From: Methylococcaceae bacterium
GTDB taxonomy: Bacteria > Pseudomonadota > Gammaproteobacteria > Methylococcales > Methylomonadaceae
Length of the DNA: 40,455 bases
NCBI GenBank assembly: GCA_028748685.1
Contig: JAJRDU010000315.1
Span: 1-40,455 of the forward strand
Reading direction: 5' to 3'
The position numbers were made by a program, and so were the translations under genes. How positions within the stretch are numbered: the first letter of the stretch is position 1; each line of letters opens with the position of its first letter. Below, in pieces: positions 25,974 through 36,200 of the stretch. Below the pieces are notes generated by a model. The model was not told the DNA's origin. It did not search any database and was given only the letters and a program-made list of their open reading frames with translations.

Positions 25974-28900
25974 TTAAGCTGTTTCGCTTTCCAACATGTT
26001 TTGAACGATGGTCAGACTTTCCAGGCTCGCGAGGTTTTTGTCGACGGACGGCAAGCCCGCCAAAGCCTGACGGTTGAATCGGTCCTGCTCGATAATCCAG
26101 GCCGTTGAGCCGATCGAGTAGATGCTCTGTACGTCGCGCAGCATTAGCGTGGTTTTGTAATCATTCAGGCGTTTTTCCGCCATCAACGCCGCCAATTGCG
26201 TATCGTCGTATTGACTGTAGGCTTCGCGGATGTTTTTGATCAGAGCATCCTGCAACTTGCGCGGCCTTTCCAACACCAGTTTGTAAGCGTGTTTGTCGAT
26301 CGACGCCTGAGTCAGCGGTTGGCCGGCCTTGTTGAGCTGATCCTTGGCGATTTGCTGCGCTTTGTCGATCACCGCGTAGCTGTTGATCAGTTTCAGCGTC
26401 AGTTCGCTGTCGGTTTCGCCGTAAGCCGGTATCGCGCCGTTGAACAAGGCCGTATTGTTGGTATAGGCTTGTTTGATCTGGGCGATCTGGTTTTGGGCAA
26501 ACGCCACGGCCAGTTCCTCTATCATGGCCTTGCGGTCCAAGGCTTTGCTCAAGTATTCGGCGGTTTGGGTTCTGTTCAGCCACAACGGCAGCGCGAACTT
26601 GAAGTGTTTGCGCTGGTTCGCCCAGTCGGCCAGAATAGCCTTGGCTTTTTCGGAACCGGTATATTCGATGTGTTGTTCCAGCATGTACAGGATGAATTGT
26701 TCATGGCTGGCGGCTGCATCGCTTCCATCGGCCAAACTGTGGATGGTTACCGAGGTGTCGTCGTACAAGTCCTGTAAACGGTTTTCCGGGTCATACTGGT
26801 AAGCGTTGCCGCCGGACATGCCGGTGCAGAAGCCTTTGCCGAAACCGCCCAGGTTCAATACCGCGCCGTTGATCATGTATTCGCAGGCGAAATCGCCGAC
26901 ACCTTCCACCACAGCCATCGCCCCGGAATTGCGCACCGCGAAACGGTCGCCGGCCTCGCCGTTGATGAAGGTCTTTCCGCCGGAGGCACCGAACAGTGCA
27001 AAGTTGCCGATCAGCACGTTTTCGCCGGGCTGGTTGGAGCCGCCGCCGGGCGACTTGATGATGATAACCCCGCCGCAAGCGGTTTTGCCGACACCGTCGT
27101 TACAGGTGCCGGTGTGTTCCATGAGCATGCCGTCGTTATTGAATGCCGCATAACTTTGACCGGCCGAACCGTGGGTGCGGATGACGATGGTGTCATCGGG
27201 CAGGTAACGGCGGCCGTGCTGGTTGGTGTAGACGATTTTGCTGGTGGCAACTTGTTCAGCGCTCAATTCGTATTGCAGGAAGCGCTCTAGATCGATAGCG
27301 GTTTGGCCGCCCACCGATTTGTTGCGGTTGTTGAGCTTGAATTCGCCGCCTTCGATGACCACCTGTTTCTGGCCCTTTTCAAATAACGCCGATTGGACGC
27401 GAGGGAAGATCAAATCATCGATGGCAAAGTCTTTTTCCAGATAGATCGGTTTTTCGATCTTGATTTCCTGGACTTCGGCCAGCAGTTTTTGCAGGTGAAT
27501 CTGGCCAACCATGCTCGGATGATTGATCAGATGCAGCAGCTCGGTCTTGCCGCGGATTTCTTTCAGGCTGCTGTAGCCGAGGTCTGCCAGGATTTCCCGG
27601 ACTTCGTGGGCCAGGTTCATGAAGAATTGCGCCAATACGCGCGGGTCGCCCTTGAATTCCTCGTGAGCGGTGGTCAGGCCGGCCGGGCAGCGGATGTTGC
27701 AGTTTTTTGCCATTACACAGCGTAGCATCATCAGCGCCGTGGTGCCGAACTCGAAGGAGTCGCCACCCAGGATAGCGGATTTCACCACGTCGGTGCCGTT
27801 TTGGTGGGCGGCGCTGCAACGCAGGATGACTTTGTCGCGCAAGCCGTTGGCAGCCAGCGCCTGGTGCACTTCGGCGATGCCAATTTCCGGCGAACGGCCG
27901 GTGTTTTTCAAGCTGGTGACCGCCGCCGCACCGGTACCGCCGGTGTTGCCGGCGACGTTGATCACATCGGCGCCGGCCTTGGCGACGCCAACAGCGATGG
28001 TGCCAATGCCTTCCGACGAGACCAGTTTGACGACCACGCGCACGCGTGCCGCCTTGGCGTCGTGTATCAATTGCCCCAAGTCTTCGATCGAATAGGTGTC
28101 GTGATGCGGCGGCGGGCTGACCAGTTCCACTTTCGGGGTGCCACCGCGCAACGCGGCGATTTCCACCGACACTTTCGGTGCCGGCAACTGGCCGCCTTCG
28201 CCAGGTTTTGCGCCCTGGCCGATCTTGATCTCGATTTCTTCCAGATTCGGGTCGGCCAGGAAGCCTGCCCAGACGCCGAAACGGCCGGAGGCGAACTGTT
28301 TGATCTTGCTGGAACGTATGGTGCCGAAACGGCTGGAATGTTCGCCGCCTTCGCCGGAGTTACTCATTGCGCCGGCGATGTTGGTGCCTTGCGCCACCGC
28401 TTCGTGGGCTTCGGCCAACAACGCGCCGTGACTCATCGCCCCCGATGCGAACGTCGGGGTGATTTCATGGGCCGGCTGTACCCGATCCAGCGTGATGCGC
28501 GAACGCGCACTGCGAATGTTGGCCAGATAATGATAAATCACGCTATCGGCGCTGTTGGTGTGGACGCTGATCGCATCGTTGACGATGCTGAACGTAAACG
28601 CGTTACCGGCAAAGCGTGTGCCGAGATGTTGGGCCAATTGTTCCAGTCGAGAGCTGCTGGATGCTTCGCTAAAGCTCAATTTGAATGTCGTATCGGTTTG
28701 TTCAACCTTCAGGCCGCGAATCAGATAATTATTGTTGCCATACAGATCCTGGCTGCCCAGCAAGCGATCGAACTCGGCCTTGCTGTTGGCGGCGCTGATG
28801 TCGACCGGAAATTCCATCACATCCCGCAATGCGGCGGGACGGTTGGCGCGTTCCAGGGCTAGATTGCGGGTGAAACTGCGATAGGCCGGGGTGATGCCGA

Positions 28901-31454
28901 AGGCGTCGATTTGCTCCGGGGTGCGTTTCTCGTAGCCGAAATCGCAATAGGCAGTGTCGCTGACTTCCAGTGCTTGCTGCTTCGGTACATAAAGAATCGG
29001 TTCGTCGGTCATGGCGATGTATTCGCGCACGGCGGTATTGCCGAAGGTGTGACCGGCGCCTTCCTGACGCTCCTTGAACAGGCCCAGGAAAGGTATGTCG
29101 TTTTCGGTCTGTACCGACAAGGCCTTGTGATGCCATTCGGTGTTGCTGGCGGCGATGTCGGCATAACGCACGCCGCCGACCGAAGCATGAATGTTGGGAA
29201 AATAGGTTTTCAGCTTGGGCTCGTCGGTATCCAGATAGTTGGATTCGAAGAATTCGCCGCCGATATAGCTTTCCACAGTACACAGGCCGAATTTGCCCAT
29301 GGTTTTCATCAGCGATTTTTCGACGCCTTTCTGGAAGTTGTACAGGGCTTTTTTACGAGTGTCCTGATCCGGATATTCGGTCATCACCCGGCTGTGTACG
29401 CTGATAGGGCAGATGGCCGAGGCGCCAAAACCCAGTATTGTCGCCACGTCGTGCGGGCTGGCGGCCTGGCCGGTTTCCAGAATCAGAGAGGAATTGAAGC
29501 GCAAACCCTGTTTAACCAAATGCTGGTTGGCGGCGGCAATCATCAGCAGGGCGGGAATCGCCGCCTGGGTTTTGCTGATATGGGTGTCGCTGAGGATGAT
29601 GATGCCGGTGTTGGCGCGCGCCGCTTGTTCGACGCGTTCACAAACGGCCGTCAACGCCTGTTCCAGCGACTGTTCGTTGTTTTTTGCGTCCTCGAAATCC
29701 GGCGTGTACAGCATGTCCAGGGTGATGGTTTTTACCTGGTTTTGCCGGCGGATTTGCTCCAGCTGGGTGCGTTGCAGGATAGGCGATTCCAGCATCAGCT
29801 GTTTGCTGTGTTCATCCGAAAAAGTGGGTTTGGCACCGAGTGCAACCCGCAGGGTCATGCCGTCGCTTTCGCGCAGAGAATCCAGAGGCGGATTGGTGAC
29901 TTGGGCGAAGCGCTGGCTGAAATAGCGCGACATGCCGCCTTCCGTCGCGCTCAAGGCGTTCGGCGTCAGGCCGTAACCCATGGCCGAAACCTTTTCCAGG
30001 CCGGTTTGCAGCATGGGGTCGAGCAGGAATTTAAAGCTTTCCTGATTCAAGGAATACGCGGTGTGGCGTTGGTCGACATTCAGCTCGTGCTCGTCGCTGA
30101 TTTCCGATAGCTCGACTTTCGGTAAATCGTCCATGTGGATGCAGCTTTGCGCCAGCAAGGCTTTGTAGTTTTTTTCCTTGGCCAGTCGCTCCATGACTTG
30201 ATGGCTGTCGTAGGATTCGCCGGTGCCGTGGTCGAAATACAGCATGCCGCCGGCCTCGATGCGGCCACGGCGCAGCACTTGCTCGGGCGGAAAGTCGATC
30301 TGGCCGGCTTCGGACATCACGGCCAAATAGTCGGCGGTCTCGACCGAACGCAAGGGACGCAGGCCCAAACGGTCCAGACGGGCGCCGACGCGGATGCCGT
30401 CATTGAAAATCAAGGCGGCCGGGCCGTCGTTCTTCTCTTCGTACAGGCTGAAATATTCCAGCATGGCCCGCACTTCGTCGGACAAGGTGCTGTCGTTTTC
30501 CCAGGCCGGCGGCATCATCGCCAGAATTGCGGTGACGATGTCGAGCTTGTCTTCGTTGATGCGGCGGGTCAGAGTTTGATCCAGGCGGCTCGAGTCGGAC
30601 TGCCCGCAGGGGAAAACCACGTGCTTGTTGTTTTGGCGGGCGATGGCGTTTTCGCTGAGGCGATTTTTCTTGTCGGTATTCAGTTCGCCGTTGTGCGCCA
30701 TATAGCGGAACGGCTGGGCCATCATGGTTGCCGGCGCGGTGTTGGTGGAAAAACGGGTGTGGAAGAACAGGGTACTGATCTCGTGGTCGGCGTCGTACAA
30801 GTCGATGAAGTACGGAATGACTTCAAACGAATTCAGGCGACCTTTGTAAACTTGGGTGCGGGAACTCATCGACAGCGGATAAAAACCGGCCAGCTCGGGA
30901 CGGGTAAAACCTTCGACTTCTATGGTCAGCAGGGCGTTCTGGATGTGTGTTTCGAACTGCTCATGGCTTGCCTCTTTCAATGCGGCGGGCCGGCCGAAAA
31001 CCACTTGTTTGATCGGTAGCTGGGCCTTGATGGCGGCGGCGTTCAAGACACTATTGTCTACGGGGACTTCGCGCCATTTGATGATGGGCAGTTCGAATTC
31101 CTTGAAATGTTCTTCGACCAGTTTTTGTGCGGCGGAATCGTAATGGGCGTGATCTTCCGGAAAAAAGAAATTGGCGACGCCGAATTGACCCAGTTCCAGC
31201 GTGGCAATGCCGGTAACCTTACGGAAAAACTTTAAAGACAGGTCGATATTGACGCCCGCGCCGTCGCCTATGCCTTCGGCGCTCATGCCGCCGCGGTGCG
31301 GAATGGTGCATAAGGCTTCGTGCGATTTGACCAAAACGTCGTGGGTTTGCTGGCTGTCTTTGCGGGTGATGAAGCCTACGCCGCAGCTGTCCTGCGATAA
31401 TTCTGCATTGTAAAGCATGTCTACTGTATTGTTTTTCTGGGCGTTTTTACTCAT
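25974..31454 (-). CDS. Long-form glutamate synthase large subunit paralogue
   Basis: At 1826 residues this exceeds typical GltB (about 1500). The usual domains are in order. The glutaminase begins at Cys24 (DSCGVGFI), which becomes the N-terminal nucleophile after removal of the propeptide. A central domain follows, then the FMN/2-oxoglutarate synthase domain ([38 protein letters not shown]) and the GXGXG helix. The iron-sulfur loop reads CVMAKNCNIRC, spacing x5 and x3, one residue shorter than the standard x5/x4. About 190 extra residues follow the normal end and are mostly helical. It makes glutamate from glutamine and 2-oxoglutarate and needs an electron donor; no small subunit adjoins it. 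It is transcribed divergently from the ubiquinone hydroxylase across 257 bp. Confidence 0.9.
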   Translation of the reverse strand: MSKNAQKNNTVDMLYNAELSQDSCGVGFITRKDSQQTHDVLVKSHEALCTIPHRGGMSAEGIGDGAGVNIDLSLKFFRKVTGIATLELGQFGVANFFFPEDHAHYDSAAQKLVEEHFKEFELPIIKWREVPVDNSVLNAAAIKAQLPIKQVVFGRPAALKEASHEQFETHIQNALLTIEVEGFTRPELAGFYPLSMSSRTQVYKGRLNSFEVIPYFIDLYDADHEISTLFFHTRFSTNTAPATMMAQPFRYMAHNGELNTDKKNRLSENAIARQNNKHVVFPCGQSDSSRLDQTLTRRINEDKLDIVTAILAMMPPAWENDSTLSDEVRAMLEYFSLYEEKNDGPAALIFNDGIRVGARLDRLGLRPLRSVETADYLAVMSEAGQIDFPPEQVLRRGRIEAGGMLYFDHGTGESYDSHQVMERLAKEKNYKALLAQSCIHMDDLPKVELSEISDEHELNVDQRHTAYSLNQESFKFLLDPMLQTGLEKVSAMGYGLTPNALSATEGGMSRYFSQRFAQVTNPPLDSLRESDGMTLRVALGAKPTFSDEHSKQLMLESPILQRTQLEQIRRQNQVKTITLDMLYTPDFEDAKNNEQSLEQALTAVCERVEQAARANTGIIILSDTHISKTQAAIPALLMIAAANQHLVKQGLRFNSSLILETGQAASPHDVATILGFGASAICPISVHSRVMTEYPDQDTRKKALYNFQKGVEKSLMKTMGKFGLCTVESYIGGEFFESNYLDTDEPKLKTYFPNIHASVGGVRYADIAASNTEWHHKALSVQTENDIPFLGLFKERQEGAGHTFGNTAVREYIAMTDEPILYVPKQQALEVSDTAYCDFGYEKRTPEQIDAFGITPAYRSFTRNLALERANRPAALRDVMEFPVDISAANSKAEFDRLLGSQDLYGNNNYLIRGLKVEQTDTTFKLSFSEASSSSRLEQLAQHLGTRFAGNAFTFSIVNDAISVHTNSADSVIYHYLANIRSARSRITLDRVQPAHEITPTFASGAMSHGALLAEAHEAVAQGTNIAGAMSNSGEGGEHSSRFGTIRSSKIKQFASGRFGVWAGFLADPNLEEIEIKIGQGAKPGEGGQLPAPKVSVEIAALRGGTPKVELVSPPPHHDTYSIEDLGQLIHDAKAARVRVVVKLVSSEGIGTIAVGVAKAGADVINVAGNTGGTGAAAVTSLKNTGRSPEIGIAEVHQALAANGLRDKVILRCSAAHQNGTDVVKSAILGGDSFEFGTTALMMLRCVMAKNCNIRCPAGLTTAHEEFKGDPRVLAQFFMNLAHEVREILADLGYSSLKEIRGKTELLHLINHPSMVGQIHLQKLLAEVQEIKIEKPIYLEKDFAIDDLIFPRVQSALFEKGQKQVVIEGGEFKLNNRNKSVGGQTAIDLERFLQYELSAEQVATSKIVYTNQHGRRYLPDDTIVIRTHGSAGQSYAAFNNDGMLMEHTGTCNDGVGKTACGGVIIIKSPGGGSNQPGENVLIGNFALFGASGGKTFINGEAGDRFAVRNSGAMAVVEGVGDFACEYMINGAVLNLGGFGKGFCTGMSGGNAYQYDPENRLQDLYDDTSVTIHSLADGSDAAASHEQFILYMLEQHIEYTGSEKAKAILADWANQRKHFKFALPLWLNRTQTAEYLSKALDRKAMIEELAVAFAQNQIAQIKQAYTNNTALFNGAIPAYGETDSELTLKLINSYAVIDKAQQIAKDQLNKAGQPLTQASIDKHAYKLVLERPRKLQDALIKNIREAYSQYDDTQLAALMAEKRLNDYKTTLMLRDVQSIYSIGSTAWIIEQDRFNRQALAGLPSVDKNLASLESLTIVQNMLESETA

Positions 31455-31711
31455 TGCTATCCAGATCCTGTCTTGCCGGTTTAATGCACCACCCGGTAAT
31501 TGCCCTGCCGATAGTGCTGTTTATGGTTTTTCTGCCTACTGCGTGTTAGAGTCATCGAAAGCGGTTAAAACCATGCATGTGAACTCTATTTTCGGTAAGC
31601 GAAACTTTTTAATCATATCATGCGGCGCGTTATCTGTCATTCGGCCAGGGATGGACAGGCTTCCAACCGCTAGTTTTTGCCTTTATTTTCAAGACTCTGT
31701 GATGAATCGAT

Positions 31712-32926
31712 ATGAAAGAAGAATTTGATGTGGTGATCGTGGGCGGCGGCATGGTCGGTTCGGCCGTGGCGTGTTGTCTGGGCGGCAGCGACTTGAAAGT
31801 GGCCGTGATAGAAACCCAGGTGCCGGAAGCATTCTCCGCCGATCAGCCGCACGATTTACGGGTTTCCGCGCTGAGCATCGCCTCTAAAAATATTCTGGAA
31901 GCCGTCGGTGCCTGGCGGGGCGTCACTTCGCGCCGTTGCTGCCCGTTCAAGCGCATGCGGGTCTGGGAAGATGCCGGCGACACCCTGTTCGATAGCGACG
32001 ACATTCGATATCCGGAACTGGGCTATATCGTCGAAAACAGAATCACCCAACTGGCCCTGCTGGACAGGCTACCGAGTTTCGACAATGTACAGCTGCTGAT
32101 GCCGCAAACTATCAGCAAAATAAATTATGACGGCCATGAATCGGAGGTCGTGCTGGCCGACGGCCGAGTATTGCACGCCAAATTGCTGGTGGCCGCCGAC
32201 GGCGGGCAGTCGCGGGTCCGGCAGGTCGTAGGCTTGGGCGTGACCAGTTGGGATTACAATCAGCATGCCCTGGTGATCTACATCGAAACCGCTTATCCCC
32301 AGCAGGACATTACCTGGCAGCGCTTCGTGCCCAGCGGCCCGCAAGCATTCTTGCCTTTGCCCGGACCTTACGGTTCCATCGTCTGGTATCACTCGCCGGA
32401 CGAGGTGCGGCGCCTGCAGGCCTTGCCGTATGAGCAATTAAAAACCGAGCTGGTCAAGGCGTTTCCCGATTGTCTGGGCGAAGTGAAACAGGTGTTGGGC
32501 GTGGCCAGCTTCCCGCTCAAGCGCCAGCATGCCCAGCATTACATCAAACCGGGCGTGGCCTTGGTCGGCGACGCCGCGCACATGATCAATCCCTTGGCGG
32601 GGCAGGGCGTCAACATCGGTTTGCTGGATGCGGCGGCCCTGGCGGAAGTGTTGGTTCAGGCTCAAAGCCAAGGCAAGAACATCGCCGATTTAGCCGTGCT
32701 GCAACGTTACGAAAGCCTGCGCCGTAACGAAAACCTGAAAATGATGACGCTGATGGATGTGTTCTATCGCTGTTTCAGTAATGACATTTTGCCGGTGAAA
32801 TTGTTGAGAAATATCGGGCTGGGCCTGGCGCAACGCATCACGCCGGCTCGCAAGAAAGTCATGAAGGCCGCAATGGGGCTGGAAGGCAACTTGCCGAAAT
32901 TGGCGCGCGGCGAAACGCTGGTTTAG
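31712..32926 (+). CDS. UbiH/UbiF/VisC-family FAD-dependent ubiquinone hydroxylase
   Basis: This is a flavoprotein monooxygenase of 404 residues. FAD-binding dinucleotide fold VVIVGGGMVGSAVACCLGG opens the protein, the DG motif is AADGGQSRVR, and GDAAHMINPLAGQGVNIGL binds FAD ribityl near the C-terminus. It hydroxylates the benzoquinol ring in ubiquinone biosynthesis. The form resembles UbiF (C6 position) but the position cannot be fixed from sequence. The ATG 31712 is the first suitable start; no overlap with neighbours exists. The gene sits between the two glutamate synthase loci, which are not functionally related to it. Confidence 0.9.
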   Translation: MKEEFDVVIVGGGMVGSAVACCLGGSDLKVAVIETQVPEAFSADQPHDLRVSALSIASKNILEAVGAWRGVTSRRCCPFKRMRVWEDAGDTLFDSDDIRYPELGYIVENRITQLALLDRLPSFDNVQLLMPQTISKINYDGHESEVVLADGRVLHAKLLVAADGGQSRVRQVVGLGVTSWDYNQHALVIYIETAYPQQDITWQRFVPSGPQAFLPLPGPYGSIVWYHSPDEVRRLQALPYEQLKTELVKAFPDCLGEVKQVLGVASFPLKRQHAQHYIKPGVALVGDAAHMINPLAGQGVNIGLLDAAALAEVLVQAQSQGKNIADLAVLQRYESLRRNENLKMMTLMDVFYRCFSNDILPVKLLRNIGLGLAQRITPARKKVMKAAMGLEGNLPKLARGETLV

Positions 32927-33072
32927 CCCGAAATTGCCCCGGCTCGCTTGGGCTTGCTTAAACACCTGTAAAACCAATAAAATTGATCGCTTTTTTCATT
33001 CCACCATGAATGACTATAGGCGGCTAATGCTTGGTGTTTAGCATTTCGTCAAAAATAAATCCGCATCTTGCT

Positions 33073-33093
33073 CCCTCGCCCTATGGGAGAGGG
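33073..33093. repeat. CCCTCGCCC/GGGAGAGGG hairpin
   Basis: CCCTC-G-CCC pairs with GGG-A-GAGGG around a TAT loop (one G/A mismatch). It lies between the ubiquinone hydroxylase and gltB, where it could terminate the former. A similar structure occurs at 21875-21891, suggesting a dispersed palindromic repeat family. Confidence 0.55.
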
Positions 33094-33206
33094 TTGAGGG
33101 TACACACGGGGAAGTTATTTTAGTGGAATCCTTAGCTATGCCAATCTCCCGGACGGAGAATATCGTCCCCGTCTTTTCGCGCAGTTCTAAAATGAGGTGT
33201 ATGCCC

Positions 33207-36200
33207 ATGGTTCATCGGTTGTTGCCCCCAAAACAAGGGTTATACGATCCACGTCACGAACACGATGCTTGTGGTGTCGGTTTCATCGCACATATCAAGG
33301 GCCGGAAGAGCCATGACATCGTGCGGCAAGGTTTGGAAATTCTCGAGAATCTTACCCATCGTGGCGCGGTGGGAGCCGACCCATTGGCTGGCGATGGCGC
33401 GGGGCTGTTGCTGCAACTGCCCGACACGTTTTTTAGCGCGCAAGCGGCCAAATTAAACATCGTGCTCCCGGCAGCCGGCCATTACGCAGTAGGCATGGTG
33501 TTTCTGCCGCGCAACGCCAACAGCCGCGCCGAGTGCGAAAAGATTCTGGGCGATTTCATCGTCGCCGAAGGGCAGACCGTGCTGGGTTGGCGCGACGTAC
33601 CGGTGGACAATTCCGGGCTAGGTGAATCGGTTAAGGCCGTGGAACCCTTCATCCGTCAGGTTTTCGTCGGACGCGGCGGCAACTGTGCCGATCAGGATGC
33701 TTTCGAACGCAAGTTGTTCGTGATCCGCAAACAGGTGGAAAATGCCATTCGCGAGCGCAATCTACAAGATGGCGGACAGTTTTATGTGACCTCGCTGTCT
33801 TCACGCACCATTACCTATAAAGGCATGCTGCTGGCCGATCAGGTCGGTGTGTTTTATAAGGATTTGTCGGACGAGGCCATGGTCAGCGCACTGGCACTGG
33901 TTCATCAACGTTTTTCCACCAACACTTTTCCAACCTGGGACTTGGCCCACCCGTTCCGGATGATAGCCCACAACGGCGAAATCAACACCGTGCGCGGCAA
34001 TGTCAACTGGATGGCGGCGCGCCGCCAAACCATGGCTTCCGAGATACTCGGCGAGGATTTGAAAAAAATCTGGCCGCTGATTGGTGAACATCAATCCGAT
34101 TCTGCTTGTTTCGATAATGCCTTGGAGCTGTTGGTGGCCGGAGGCTATTCCATGGCTCATGCGATGATGTTGCTGATACCGGAAGCCTGGGCCGGAAATC
34201 CCTTGATGGACGATAATCGCAGGGCTTTCTACGAATACCATGCGGCGCTGATGGAGCCCTGGGACGGGCCGGCGGCGGTGGCGTTCACCGACGGCCGCCA
34301 GATCGGCGCCACGCTGGACCGAAACGGCCTGCGTCCGGCCCGTTATCTGGTGACCGACGATGATTACGTGCTGATGGCCTCGGAAATGGGCGTGCTGACC
34401 ATCCCCGAACACAAGATCGTCAAAAAATGGCGTTTGCAGCCGGGCAAGATGCTGCTGATCGACATGGAGCAGGGCCGCATCATCGACGATGCCGAAATCA
34501 AGGCGCAATTGTCCGAGCATTATCCTTACCAGGACTGGCTGGATAAAACTCAGATTCAGCTTAAGGATCTTCCCCAGGCTATAGCGCCCGTGCCGGTGGA
34601 TGCTCAAACCCTGCTAGATAGGCAGCAGGCTTTTGGCTATACCCAGGAAGACATCAAGGTAATCCTAAAGCCCATGGGTGCCAGCGGGCAGGAGCCGATA
34701 GGCTCGATGGGCGTGGACGCGGCGCCGGCGGTGCTGTCCAGCCGAGCCCGCCTGCTTTACGATTATTTCAAGCAGGGCTTCGCCCAGGTCACCAATCCGG
34801 CCATAGACCCGATCCGCGAAGAACTGGTGATGTCCCTGGTATCGCTGGTCGGCCCGCGCCCCAATCTATTGGGCCTGCATGGTGGCGACGGCCACATGCG
34901 CCTGGAAGTGCAGCATCCGGCATTGAGCAATCAGGATCTGGAGAAAATCCGACACATCGAACACAGCCAAAAAGCCTTCCGCACCAAGACCTTGAGCATC
35001 TGCTATACCGTCGATCAAGGCGCATCGGGCATGGAAAAGGCCCTGGAACGCTTGTGTAACGAAGCCGAGCAAGCCGTTGTCGAAGATCATAATATTCTGA
35101 TTCTGTCCGACCGGGCCATGGATATGGACCACATCGCCATTCCGGCCTTGCTGGCAACGGCCGCCGTGCATCACCACTTGATCAAGGTCGGCCTGCGCAC
35201 CAGCGTCGGCCTGGTGGTGGAAACCGGTGAAGCGCGAGAGGTGCATCATTTCTGTCTGTTGGCGGGTTACGGCGCCGAAGCGGTCAATCCCTATCTGGCG
35301 CTGGAAACCCTGTCGCAGTTGCGCGCTACGCTGCCGGATGCTCCCAGCGAGGAAGAAGTCCACAAGCGTTACATCAAGGCGGTGGACAAAGGCATCCTGA
35401 AGGTGATGTCTAAAATGGGCATTTCCACCTACCAATCCTATTGCGGCGCGCAAATTTTCAACGCCATAGGGCTGTCGGAAGATTTTCTCAATCAATACTT
35501 CACGGGCACCTTGAGCACCATAGGTGGCGCCGGCATCCGCGAAATCGCCGAGGAAACCCTGCGCCGCCATCGCCTGGCCTACAGCGATGCGCCTTTGTAT
35601 CGCAACGCGCTGGATGCGGGCGGCGAATATGCTTACCGGGTACGCGGCGAAGACCACGTCTGGACGCCGGAAACCATCGCCAAGTTGCAACACGCCACGC
35701 GCGCCAACGATGCCAAGACCTACGCCGAATATTCCAAGCTGATCAACGAGCAAAACGAGCGGCTGGTCACGTTGCGCGGCCTGATGGAATTTAAGTTTGC
35801 CGATCAAGCCATCCCGCTAGCCGAAGTGGAGCCGGCCAAGGACATCGTCAAGCGTTTCGTCACCGGCGCGATGTCGTTTGGCTCCATTTCCTACGAAGCT
35901 CACACCACGCTGGCCATCGCGATGAATAGGCTGGGGGGCAAATCCAATACCGGGGAGGGCGGCGAACTTCCGGAACGCTTCAAACCGCTGGAAAACGGCG
36001 ATTCGATGCGCTCTGCCATCAAGCAGGTGGCTTCCGGACGTTTCGGGGTTACGGCCGAGTATCTGGTCAACGCCGACGACATTCAGATCAAGATCAGCCA
36101 GGGAGCCAAGCCCGGAGAAGGCGGGCAGTTGCCGGGCCACAAGGTGGATGCCACCATCGCCAGGGTTCGGCATTCCACGCCCGGCGTGGGTTTGATTTCG

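Noticed and set aside
28911-30110. 400-codon plus-strand frame inside the long gltB paralogue
   Set aside because: Antisense shadow of a strongly conserved protein; composition is of reverse-complement type and no start signal is evident.
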